Of a stretch of 64,000 nucleotides of DNA, positions 36,917-48,363 are shown one piece after another. The stretch is from Penelope pileata (Eukaryota; Chordata; Aves; Galliformes; Cracidae). The stretch is from assembly GCA_013396635.1 (NCBI GenBank), contig WBMW01000795.1, forward strand, positions 633,158 to 697,157, written 5' to 3'. The notes beneath the pieces were generated by a model, which was not told where the DNA came from, did no database searches, and worked only from the letters and a program-made list of their open reading frames with translations. The translations under genes were made by a program, and so were the position numbers. The first letter of the stretch is position 1, and every line of letters starts with the position of its first letter.

Positions 36917-37084
36917 ATTGTTGCAGACAACGTGTTTGGTTCCCTGGGGGATGAGAAGGTTGCACACTGTTTGTCACTCAGGACTTCATGTAACTGGCTG
37001 AAATAGAGAGAAGTTGGTGTTAAGACCTATGCCTACCATTCTTAAACTCTGCTCTGCCTTTCTACCAAAGGCATCAGAGTTAAA

Positions 37085-37475
37085 GGCTGAGAGACCTGGG
37101 GCTGTTCAGCCTGGAGAAGAGAAGAGAGAGGGGATCTTACCAATGCCTATAAATATCTAAAGTACAGGAATCAAGGGGATGGAGCCAGGCTCTTTTCAGA
37201 GGTGCCCAGCAAAATTACAATGGTCACCAGGCACAAACTGGAACACAGGAAGTTCCATCTGAACATGAGAAATTACTTCTTTACTTTGAGGGTGACAGGG
37301 CTCTGGAACAAGCTGCCCAGAGAGGATGTGGAGTCTCCTTCTCTGGAGATGTTCAAAACCCACCTGGATGCTTTCCTGCACAGCCTACTGTAGGGAACCT
37401 GCTTTAGCAGAGTTGTTGGTCTGAATGATCTTCAGAAGTCCTTTCCAGCCTCTACAGTTCTGCGGTTCTGTGAGT
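37085..37475 (+). mobile_element. CR1 LINE 3' fragment with C-terminal coding remnant
   Basis: The fragment starts with the codons around 'ggggctgttcagcctggaga' and continues through the C-terminal region of CR1 ORF2. A 63-codon frame at 37202-37393 carries the motifs 'HLNMRNYFFTLRVTGLWNKL' and 'VESPSLEMFKTHLDAF', typical of the CR1 C-terminus. It then enters the 3' UTR and ends in 'ttctgcggttctgtgag', a degenerate octamer tail. The reverse-transcriptase core is absent because of 5' truncation. It is inactive. Confidence 0.9.
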
Positions 37476-40400
37476 CATGGTACATCCATGAAGATGAAGG
37501 AGCTGGCAGGTCTGCTTTGCCAACTTCCAGATCTACTAGTGCCTGCTGAAGAGTTCCACATTGACAAAAAAGTCTTCCATCAACATGAGCACTTAGAAAA
37601 ATTGCCTTTCACAAAGATATGATATATTTTTAAGGATTCTTGAAAATAAAAAGAATTAGAACTTTAATTGACTTTTTTTACTTGGCTTATCATTAGATTT
37701 AAAAAGTATTTGGCCTTTCTGTTTCCTTTTACAAAACTGACACAGAACCTGCAAATAGTCTTGAAATCTGTCATGTATCCCCAATGCACCAAGAGATTTC
37801 ACAAGAAAAGTAGAGCTTTGTTTTGTAGATTATACATATTACAATAGTAAAGGGAAGACTTCTAAGCATGGCCACATGGTTTAAGACCATCCCTTGGCTG
37901 AAGATGTCTAAGAGTCACACAGTCTGAGGAAACATCAGGTTTTTGTTCACATGTTGGTGCGAGAAAGAGGACCATCATATTCCCAGCACCACAGGAGTCC
38001 ATTGAGGTGCTTAACAGATGAGACTGCAGGTATGTGTCAAATGAACAAAAACAACTGTTTTGGGAAGGTACAAGCCAACCCCTAGAAACCATGAGTTTGT
38101 GAGCAGAAACCCTGTGTGTTGATTTTTTATACTAAAGGTTGTCTTCTGAAACTCAGGCATGACTGTTCCACTGAGGGTTATATTTTCATAGCACTTCAAA
38201 TGCTCAAATCTGTGTATCGCCCTTGCCTTGGGTCATAGCCCTAAAGACCAAAATAATAGTATAGATGCCTTAGTGCAAAATGAGCAAGGAAAACAACCAA
38301 AGTAAAGGAACAGACAGAGAAAGCAATACACAAAGAGACAAACGATACAAAGCAGAACCAGACTTAGACATGAGAGGTCAGCCCACAAAATATTGTAAGA
38401 GTTGAACATGTAAAAAAGAAAATTCTTCCAAGGGAAGTAGTTACATAAATGGTTTCTGAGAAAGCTGCAGGGCTCCCTCATATGGGCTCCTCCTGCAATA
38501 TATATCCCTTGCTCTCATGCTTTGGCTTTGATACACAAGGACACAGAGCTACAGAGCAGGTATGAACCCCTTTTTTGTTGGAATATGTTTATCTATGGAA
38601 ATTTTAATTTAACTATAATTTTAATGAAGGTTTGTCATAGAAGTCAAGAGGATTTATTATAACTGAAAGTAGATATAGCAAACATAAAAGAATACAACTT
38701 TATTTTGACCTTATTATACCTACTGTTACTTCACTTAACAATAGATATACCCAAATGTCTTACGGAATTAGAATCTACAAGAACAACATATTATCAGAAT
38801 AACAGGAAAAGAGAGAGGAATATACTTAATTGTGAATGCTGTTAAAAGTGAAGCATTTAATGTCACTAATCTGTCCAATTTGCCATGATGTTGTAACCAA
38901 GGAAAATAAACAATTAATAAAGAATTTCAGTCAAGATAAATTGCTATTTTGGTGTTTCCTCCTGAAATGCAAATCCTGCCTTGTAGATTGTTATTTTTAT
39001 TAGCACCTGCTCTGGGCCACCACAATAAATGCCATATTTAGCATATGCTTCTAAAAATTACAGTGTAATACTGTCTCAATTAATTTCAGTGGCCCGAAAA
39101 ATTCAATATCTATCTTTTCGCTAGGGAGCTGTTTCAGATTTTCTACTGTCCTCAGGTGGTCTCTCCCAACATATGCTCAGAGCTGTCACCATCAGTGTGA
39201 ACACTGACAAAGACCTGGAAAGAAGGAATGCTTCATTTTCTCATAGGAAATACTAATGAGCAAGCTGGGTGCTTAATTTAGACATGTTAATAAGTGTGGT
39301 TGGGGTATTCAAAAGTAAGAATGCTTCGGAGGGATCCTGACTTCTTCAGTCACAGAAATGATGTCTCATCCTTAGTTAAAAACAAAACAGACCTCTTCCA
39401 GCTCTTTCCCTTCACATCCATACGTTGATTTTTATATGGCTCTAGACATTTCCAGTCACTCTTAATCAAACCTAAGAATGTTATGTCTTAGTGTGTATTT
39501 TTAGGGTGAGATTTATACTAGTCTCAAGCAAGTCTTAGCACCGAAGTCAGCTCCAAATCTAGGTGAGGACTGGAAGAAAGGATGTGAATGGTGAGTTCCC
39601 TCTGTGTGCCCAGGTCCTGGAGCAGGTCCCACAGGCAGACCCTGCCACCGGTCACTTCTTGCTGGCTGGCCTTTATTCAGGAAAGCTTCAGCCCTAATGA
39701 CTGAAACAAAACATCCTCGAGAAACTTATGAATAAGTCCATTTGCTTCCTGCCTCAAACACTTCTAAAACATTAACCTGAAGTGTAAACGTGTCTGCCTT
39801 TCATTTCCTTGGGGATGACAGGAGAGAGAGACTGAGACTGATTGCAAAAGCTGTACTGCTTGTCTGAAGTTTTTAGCCTGACTCTGGTCAGGCCCCAGGT
39901 GACCAGCTAATGAAAATAATTCAAACTTTACCAAAACAAGAGCCATTTATAATGTGGAAATTCTAGACAGACAGCTCCACAAAACCCTGGGAACAAATAT
40001 GGAGATAAATCTTTGCAAGAAAAAACACCCCTACCTTACTACTCACAAGGTCAATCCTAAATAGCATCATGGGGCGCAGCCCCCACATGTGGCAGAAAAT
40101 TTGTCAGTGTTAGCTTTTTTTAAATATATCCATACCTGTTTGCTTTTTCCTCTGGAGCGATGTGAAGAAATGTTTGGCTTAGGAAATTCTAGAGGGGCTT
40201 TTCAAATCCATGAATTTTAAATGAGAAAATGTTAGGATTATTTTTAAGAAGGGTTTAATCATAAATGAAAGAGGAAGAAAGGAACCCTGGAAAATGGGTA
40301 AAAAATCCTGATTTGAAGTAAACACAACAAAGACATGAAGCAAAACACAGAACAGTGTGAAGAACATGCACGAAGGAGTAAATGAACCAGGGCTCTCCAG

Positions 40401-43400
40401 TAACAAAACTGGAAGCTTTCAGATGCCAAAAACCTCCCAGAAACAGGAACGGGAAGCTGGCTTTCGTATCGTGACACACTGGCTTGGCCAGCACATCTGA
40501 AGCACAGCTGGAGGTAAGCAGTGACCAGGAGCCACAGCACCTTGGGGAAGGTGTCCACCAGAGCTAGTGTCCCCAGAAGGGGAAGTCAGCAGCCTGTTCC
40601 TGCTCTCCAGGTAGGAGATCCTGGGCAGAGTGGGGCCACAGGACAGGACAGGGCTCGACAGAGGCCTGTAGTTATGAGGAAAGCACACACTGACGCTGAG
40701 AAAAGTGCACACTGATATTTGTAGACTCAGCTAAGTCCACTTAAAAGTCTTATCGAAGCCTTTATAATTTAGGGATTGCAAGTTTGTTAAAATGAAGTGC
40801 TTATAATGTGTGTTTTGTAAATAAAAAGTCATTAAAGGTGCATTATGGAACTAGCTATTCATTATTTTAATTTCATATATATTAAAAAGCATATAAAATT
40901 GTATGTAAACATTTATTTATATGTTCATCTTGTCATTTATTAATAATTTACTTTATAATAGCTATTTTATGAGCATTTCCTAAGATATCTATGAAGACAC
41001 AAATTACATTTCTGCTTCCCGTTGAAATATAGTAACTGGAAAACTGGCTCCTTAGTAATTCTCACCTTCTGATATATTTTAGATATATCCTAATAAAAAA
41101 GCTTGTAAAATTTATTAAGTGGGTTACATCAAATCATATCTTGATTTCATGTATTACAGGCAACAATTCAGTATTTTTATCTCAGTGTTCAGTCCTAATG
41201 AAAAATAGTACTTCTCATGCTTGTTGCTTCCTTGGGTCAACACTTGACCAAAAGTCCTCTCTTACTATGTATCTGTTAGCTGATGGAACAACTCATGCAC
41301 AGGGACTCTATAAAGGCTATGGAGAGAAATATGTAAAAGTTTTTTCTTATTTCCAAAATAAGTGAAGCAGAAGAATATGATATGTAGTCTCAAAATAACC
41401 CCATATTAATGAAAACTTTCAGGATATGCTTGCTTCCTTCAAGTTCTCACTGCTGGAAGAGAATTACTTCTGAAAGTGATGGAGAATTCTCAACACACAT
41501 AAAATTCCTAAATGCTGATTACTGTATCAAGTTGCACAATGTGGAAGAATAGTGTGATGCATTAATGCCTGCACTATCTCTTGATAGTGGTTTTCAAAAC
41601 ATCTGTGAAATCACTGATCGAAGTCAGGTCTGGGCTTTTGTTTCCAGGTGCCCAACATTATTTTGACAAGTCTCATTTCAGTGTATTATTAAAACTGTCA
41701 TGAATTAGCAAAATGAAGTGAAAATAGAAGTAAACCCCCTGAGAGTGTCCAATAGTGCAGTTCTGCTGCTTTCTAGTTTCCCTCAGTACAGCTGTCAAGA
41801 AGACATCATAAGTTCAGGAATTCAGGAAAAACACCCAAAGCCTCTAATAAAAATTTAAACTGGTCAAAAGGGTTTGGAGGAAATTTTGGCAGTCTGTCAC
41901 TTTTTCAGTACAAGATCTCTTAGTTTTAAATTGCAAGGTAACACATCATAGCTTTGTTCATTACACAGTATCAATTTTCTTAGGCCACAAATATCCTTTA
42001 CATGGGGAGAATTCATATGAAATAATAAAAATGAAAAATTATGTATGGCGTTCTATAGTTGAATGTATACTAGTATACATGTACTATATGTATACTAAAT
42101 ACAATGATGAGAGAAATGATAGGAAAATGAGCATCATAAGTTACAGCGTTTACTACCAGTAACTACTAACCAGCTTCAAGTTTCAGGTATGCACTCCCAT
42201 AACCTCAATGTTGTACCAGCAAAAATGGCATAATTTCCAGGACATTCCTGCATGCAAAGATGCTGGTGCTGCAGTGACAAAAGGTGGGCTACATTCCTCT
42301 CTCTCCCTCCAGAAAGTGTAGAGATTAGAAATGCTCATGTCCACCAGCTGAGGACATCTGGGATGCTAGTGGGAGCAGTCACCTTTTGAGGGAAAAATTT
42401 ACCTGGACACCAGCAATAACCATGTCCCCTCTTGCATGGCTGAGTGACTACACGGCTAATCTGACTAAATGTCTAGGCACTTTTCATGGCCGGAGGGGAG
42501 AAGAGTGAAGGGGAATGTTTTTGTTACTGTTCATGTTTGAGCACTTCTGTCTTACCCCAAATGTATAATTTCCAAGTATGCTCGGGAGAGGGGAGGATCA
42601 GCTCTCCTTACCTGGTCCTGACAGTCACTCTAGATGCCTTCAGGGTATCCCATATACGAGCTTATCAGTCCTTTTGATAACTAGATTGTCAGCTTTACAA
42701 TGGTGGGCTGAAACCAAAGAATGAATGAAGTTATTTTTTCACTGTTATTGGTTAGGATGGGGCCGTGTTTGCTGGAAAGGTTTCTGAGAATACATAACTA
42801 ATAGTAGCATTATCTTGTTATTTTCTGAGCAACTATGCTTCAGAAGGAAATCAACGTAGGCGTAGAGTGAGTCTTCCAGTAGCTCAGCAATCTGGTCACT
42901 GGCTAAACAATTGTACAAAGTATTAACATTCCCTTAAAGAGTGTCTCCATGCCCTTGAGACACATTAGCTTGATATCTGAGTTACAAGAAGATCCCACAG
43001 TAGTAAGAGAAGGGAAAACTTGTGTCTGTTTATCTACTCTATTTATATCTTTTTCCTAATAAATCCTTCCAGAAAGAGGACACGTTTGCATGGAAATTTT
43101 TATGGACAAACTAAAGGCCAACAATTATTTTTTAAATTACTTGAAAAATTTCCAGAAAACTGGCCTTTTCACAGACAAGTTATTGAAAGAAGAAGGGGGG
43201 CAGATAGGAACTGCATAGAGCATTTGATTTCTTATGACTGAGTCACTTAGTAGCAGTTTGAAGTTAAAATTAAGGTATAAAAAGATATATTTAAACAACA
43301 TTTAAAGTTTGGCTTCATTTCAGATAAGCAAGCATGTTGCAGTTGAGTAAAGCTGAAAGATTTCCCTGTTCCCATGCACTGTAGGTTTTAAAGAATGAGC

Positions 43401-46400
43401 GCCTTGGCATCTTGTATAGGTCAAGCTAAGTGGTATCATAGGTTAAGTTCTGGCATTCAATCTAAATGTCCTCATGTTTGTACTTTACAGCCAGGTTTTG
43501 GACATTACTTGAAAAATTGCCTACACCCAAACAAAGAGTCATCACTACACAGGCCTCTTCTGAGAGACTTCCCCCTTGCCTCCTCTGCTTTCCACAGTCA
43601 GAAAAACACCATTTCAAAGTGATACACAAACCATCAGGCACTTAGAAAGGATATAGGCTTTTGGGCTGAAATGTTGCATGTCATGAAATATTTTCATTAA
43701 AAATTTTTTTACTGATAGAGGAGCTAATGGCACATGCAAGCTGACTGCTGGCTGTGAAATAACGACACCCCATTGTTGCTTGCAAAATCTATCTTATAAG
43801 TTTTTTTTCACTGCTATGGGAAAGGAGGATCGTCATTCTTATTAACTGAGTGACTCAGGGCTTGCATTAATCACCTCCTAGGAAAGCTCTTCATTGTGCA
43901 GGTTGTATGTCTCAGCTTTCTCTTCTCAATGTGCTAGAATAGTCTCCAGCATTGTTTATGCTCGCCACAGCATAATCTCTTAGCAGATCTTCAATAGTGA
44001 TATTGTTCAGACCCAGATGATCCAATGTCATCAGCTAAGCATTTATATAATATACAGTGTCTTGATGTTGGAATTTAGTGCAGGCTTTAACTGAATCAGA
44101 ATAAGAAAAACTCTTCAAGAGAAAGAACCAGAAGACATAACTGAACTGAGTCAGATTTTGCAAGTAACATTATATGTAGTGGGTGTGCTCAAAAACTTTC
44201 TTCTGGCTTTCCAGATTTTGAAGAATTTCAAGATATTCCCTATTCTTATAAGAAGCAGTTCTGCTAATTGCCAATATTCCCTCTCAGCTCTGTAGGGAAC
44301 AGTTTATGTGCGCTCACTGCTGGAGCAAACAAAAGAATTCCATAGCTTATCCACTCCAGGAGATCCGATGTTAACATTTTTAATCCCTTAGTTGCTTTTC
44401 AGCTTGGGTAGGGAATCTACTCTAACCAGTGCTGTCAGCAAATTTATCTCATGTGTACTGCAAAGCGTGCAGTTGAATTTTCAGGGTTGTTTGTGTCTCC
44501 TGTATAGAGGAAACGACATTTCTTGCTGGGGGAGGTGGCATGCGGAGAGGGCCAAGTGGTACCTCTTTCTTTCCCACCTCATCTCTGCAGAAGGTGAGCA
44601 AGTAGATTTGTTGCTTCCTGGTAGTTAAGGGGGGAAGAAGAATCTCTGGTCAAACAAAAAGTGGCTTCTTCACACTTCCATCAAAACAAAGAAATTTAAT
44701 TTCTAAGCAATCTGATGACATCTGACTTATTTTCCAGGAATTCTTAAGGAAAAAGGAATTTGGAAACAAGAGGCTAGAATATGTAACTACTGATCATGAA
44801 GACAGAAGAGCAATCCCCTCATTCTCTAAGCCTCATTGGTGGGAGCACTCATCTGATACTGAAAAGACAAGTTCCTCTCTCTACCTGCACAGGAGCAGAG
44901 ACATGACCCTCTCTAATGTGACAGCCTTTACAACCGGGCTATAGGGAACCTGTTACTTCATAGATATGGCTGGAGAATATATCTGCTTCCCTTGGAAGAT
45001 GTTTAAATACATGAAAGCTAAACCCACTCTATTTCTACACAAACACTACTACTGACAGTGTTCTGAGTTCTTGCATTTTGTAAATTTGCCTTTGTTTTCC
45101 AGACTATCCTCAGGCAGACAAGCCTTTGACACTACATCTAAGATCTATCTTCACCTTTTTTAATCATCTGGTATAGAAACCTATTTGTCTTTCATATTTC
45201 TGAAGCATCTGTAAAATTAGTGTTCTTCTTTAACCAAAACTGCATCGCCTTGGTAATCTTTTGCTTCAGCTACTACTACAGCCTCTGCCTTTTTAACCTT
45301 TGCATCTCATCACACTTCCCTCTGCTGTATACAAAATCCAGTTTACACCCATACAAATCAAGCCCTTGTCACATTTTTTTTGAACACCACCATGGGAATT
45401 GTGATTCCCCATGTCTGGTGATTAAATCTGGTGATTTCCTATGTCACATGTGAGCCTCTTATCAAAATTCAGAAACTCTGCAGAGCTGTAACACACTTCT
45501 ACATTATTTTCTTCACATTTTCTGATTCATAGACCTATGCCATACCTGATCCATCCATACTTAAACATCCCCTCTGTTTTCTTTTCCATTTTTTTTATTT
45601 TTCTCATAAAAGCCTCATCTTTGAGTTCTTTTGTTTTTTATTTGGAATCTGGTGACTGTGTTTTCTTCATTCCAATCCTCCCTTCTAATGAGTTTTTCAC
45701 AGAAAGCTCTTCACTAGTGTTCAGTCAAAGCTTTCACTGTCCGACAGACTCTGCTGTCTGTGTTTTGGAGATGAACACTAAACACGTTGTAAGCACCAGA
45801 AAATTATACTTACCAATGCCACCTGTGGAAAATAAACTTGAGAGGAGTTAGACCAAAGTACAATTTAGACATTTCTGACTAAAAATAGAAATAAAATTTG
45901 CATGTCAGTCACAGGAACTGCACCAGAGACAGAGAGAGGGACTGTGCATGTCTTTCTGGCTCAAAGCCTGATCTTTCTGCATTTCAGTCAATGCAGCTTC
46001 ACTGTTAAACTCAATGTTCTCAAGTACAAGACCATACGTGGGCTACAGGTAAGACAAATTGAGCTCCCAGGCCCTGAAGCCAACAATACAAAATACAAAG
46101 CAGTATCCAGGTACATAACTTCAAATGAAGAACTTAAATATGCCAGGAGCTACCTCTATCAAAATGTGAAGCATCTAATTCCTAAAGCAAAAATGATAGT
46201 TCCTATGTTAAACAAGTGTAAAAAAATGTTGCTATTGTTGTATTGATTCCTCTTGAAATTTAAAAATAACTTAAATATATTTATTTGGATAAAATTATAT
46301 GCTATACATTTCTAAAAAACCCCGTCAGTCATAGCTAATGAACAGCCTTCCCTAGATTTTAAATCCAACAAGTTGTACTGTGTTTGGACCACATTAGCTG

Positions 46401-46859
46401 TCTTATTTCCAAAATCATTTGTTCTTTCAGGGCTCATTGAAAGGAATGAGTCTCTGCTATTTTAGAGGAGAGGGAGCTAAAATATACATAGATGTGTTTC
46501 TACTATAGTATGCCTGAAAGCACCATATTAGTTCCCAAGTTATAGAGGAAACTCGAACCTTGCCTGCAACTGTCCTGTGGAGAAGGCTGCCATGGCAAGA
46601 CTACTTGCAGACACATTAAGTGCTGTCCTGAGCAGCCCAGACTTGGTGAAGAGAAGGTACAAGGGCAAATAAACCTACTTTACATGCCTCGGAGATAGTC
46701 TCTTGGCACGACCCTCGTGTCTGTAAGGGGTGGGATGGCTTGTTTATGCACACAAGAGAGCACAAAAGGAGCTGCAGAAATGCAAAGGAAAGACAGGAGG
46801 TCCTAAAAATATAAGAAGGGACATGGCAAGAGGTGGAAAATAAGTACGTTTGATCCAAG
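37476..46859. other. Long unique AT-rich interval, no gene recognised
   Basis: More than 9 kb holds no recognised exon, RNA gene or transposon. Open frames around 40179-40712 on the minus strand overlap in several phases, a chance cluster in a slightly GC-richer patch. Frames at 45537-45851 and 45902-46246 (104 and 114 codons) have no recognised domain. An 18-bp perfect palindrome lies at 42063. The few hundred bases before 46860 do not resemble CR1. Confidence 0.55.
42063..42080. repeat. 18-bp perfect palindrome
   Basis: The sequence 'atgtatactagtatacat' equals its own reverse complement. It sits in AT-rich DNA and is followed by a further 'atgtactatatgtatacta' near-palindrome. Confidence 0.85.
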
Positions 46860-47230
46860 ACAGACAGCACTGTTTCACCAAGAGCAGATTGTGCCTGACC
46901 AATCTGATGGACTTCTACAATGGAATGATAGCACTGGTGGACAAAGGAAGGGCAACAGATATCATCTACCTGGTCTTGTGCAAGGCCTTTGAAATGGTCC
47001 TGCACCACATCCTTATCTCTAAATTGGAGAAATATGGCTTTGAATGGTGGTCTGTTTGGTGGATAAATAATTGGTTGGATGGTTGGAGCCCGTGGGCTGT
47101 GGTCAGTGAATCTTTGTCCAGATGGAGGCCGGTGACAAGTGGTGTCCCGCAGGGATCTGTCTTGGGATCATACTCTTTAACATCTTTATCAATGACAGTG
47201 GGATTGAGTGCACCCTCAGCAAGTCTGTGA
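46860..47230 (+). pseudogene. CR1 reverse-transcriptase fragment, broken
   Basis: The frame reads through segments typical of CR1 reverse transcriptase: C-L-T-N-L near 46890, V-D-K-G-R-A with the palm-domain Y-L-V-L-C-K-A-F near 46965 (the usual catalytic Asp in Y-L-D-F-S-K-A-F is V here), W-R-P-V-T-S-G-V-P-Q-G-S-V-L-G near 47125-47165. Just after that the frame shifts ('ggatcatactcttt' lacks bases relative to the family), so the following 'aacatctttatcaatgaca' is read out of frame. At 47221-47240 the FADD motif is also broken by loss of a base. No functional enzyme is possible. Confidence 0.85.
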
Positions 47231-47339
47231 TGACACCAAGCTGAGTGGTGCAGTTGATATAACAGAAGGAATAGATGTAATCCAGAGGGACCTGGTTATG
47301 CTTGAAAAGTGAGCTCACATGAACCTAATGAGGGTCAAC
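47093..47339 (+). repeat. 247-bp exact direct repeat, first copy
   Basis: Every base from 47093 to 47339 recurs at 47341-47587, offset 248, with a single N between. It lies inside the CR1. The absence of any substitution in a diverged element, together with the N, indicates that two contigs with overlapping ends were joined without merging the overlap. Confidence 0.97.
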
Positions 47340-47340
47340 N
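47340..47340. other. Assembly gap, single N
   Basis: One N separates the two exact 247-bp copies. It marks a join of contigs rather than an uncertain base call. Confidence 0.95.
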
Positions 47341-47587
47341 TGGGCTGTGGTCAGTGAATCTTTGTCCAGATGGAGGCCGGTGACAAGTGGTGTCCCGCAG
47401 GGATCTGTCTTGGGATCATACTCTTTAACATCTTTATCAATGACAGTGGGATTGAGTGCACCCTCAGCAAGTCTGTGATGACACCAAGCTGAGTGGTGCA
47501 GTTGATATAACAGAAGGAATAGATGTAATCCAGAGGGACCTGGTTATGCTTGAAAAGTGAGCTCACATGAACCTAATGAGGGTCAAC
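47341..47587 (+). repeat. 247-bp exact direct repeat, second copy
   Basis: This copy is identical to 47093-47339. After it, the CR1 continues normally with 'aaggataagtgcaagctgtt', whereas the first copy stops at the N. It is therefore the copy that joins naturally to the downstream sequence. Confidence 0.97.
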
Positions 47588-48260
47588 AAGGATAAGTGCA
47601 AGCTGTTGCACTTGCGTAGGTGCAATCCCAGATATGTGTACAGACTGTGAGAACTCCTTGAAAGCAGCCCTGTCAAGAAGGACTTGGGAGTCCTGCAGGA
47701 TGAAAAACTTAACTTTAGCCCACAGAGTGTGCTTGCAGCCCAGAAGGCCAACTGTATCCTGGGCTGCATCAGAAGAGGGGTGACCAGCAGGGAGAGAGAG
47801 GTGATCGTTCCTCTCTACTCTGCCCTCGTGAGGCCCCATCTGGAGTACTGCCTCCAGGCCTGAGGCCCCCAGCACAAAAAAGACATGGAGCTGTTGGAGT
47901 GGGTCCAGAAGAGGGCACGAAAATGATCAGATGGCTGGAGCACCTCTTCTACAAAGACAAGCTGAGGGAGATGGGCTTGTTCAACTTGGAGAAGAGAAGG
48001 CTCCAGGGAAACCTCATTGTGGCCTTCCCGTACTTGAAGAGAGCTTACAAACAGGAGGGGGACTGACTTTTTACACTGTTTAGTAGTGATAAGACAAGGG
48101 GAAATGGCTTTAAACTGAAAGAGGGGAGATTTACATTAGGAAGAAATTCTTTACTCAGAGGGTGGTGAAGCATTGGAACAGGCTGCTCAGAGAAGCTGTG
48201 GATGACTCATCCCTGGAGGTGTTCAAGACTAGCTTGGCTGGGGTCCTAGGCGACCTTATC
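47588..48260 (+). pseudogene. CR1 ORF2 C-terminal region, decayed
   Basis: The segment holds codons typical of the CR1 thumb and C-terminal region, for example those for K-D-L-G-V near 47680, L-G-C-I-R near 47758, L-V-R-P-H-L-E-Y-C near 47826 and an L-E-K-R-R-L-like stretch near 47990. In-frame stops and frame changes interrupt it (for example TGA near 47860). After about 48260 only 3' UTR remains. Confidence 0.8.
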
Positions 48261-48363
48261 TAGTGCCTGATTTAGTGATGGCAACCCTGCCCACAGCAGG
48301 GGGATTTGAACTAGATGGTCTTTAAGGTCCCTTTCAACCCAAGCTTTTCTATGATTCTATGAT

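Larger units (their letters stand above)
30489..37084. other. Unique AT-rich interval, no gene recognised
   Basis: No gene is recognised. The largest frames are 154 codons on the minus strand at 31017-31481 and 122 codons on the plus strand at 33120-33488; neither shows a known domain. Simple repeats include a short CA-rich stretch near 33226-33258 and a pyrimidine CCCTT repeat at 34031-34062. A near-perfect 15-bp unit repeats 30 bases apart at 36867 and 36897. Confidence 0.55.
46860..48363 (+). mobile_element. CR1 LINE, 5'-truncated, longest copy in the window
   Basis: This non-LTR retrotransposon copy starts inside the reverse transcriptase and reaches the 3' tail ('tctatgattctatga' near 48347-48361). 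CR1 ORF2 normally encodes an endonuclease and a reverse transcriptase that copies its own RNA at the nick. Here the endonuclease and the first part of the reverse transcriptase are missing. The coding order is fingers/palm, the S-G-V-P-Q-G-S-V-L-G motif near 47140-47170, the disrupted catalytic YADD/FADD region, the thumb and the C-terminal region, then the 3' UTR. An exact 247-bp duplication around an N at 47340 inflates the length; without it the copy is about 1256 bp. Confidence 0.92.

Noticed and set aside
46616..47008. 130-codon minus-strand open frame
   Set aside because: It runs antisense to CR1 reverse-transcriptase sequence for much of its length; a shadow frame.
47103..47566. Two identical 71-codon minus-strand frames as a duplicated gene
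   Set aside because: They are antisense to CR1 and are identical only because of the 247-bp assembly duplication.
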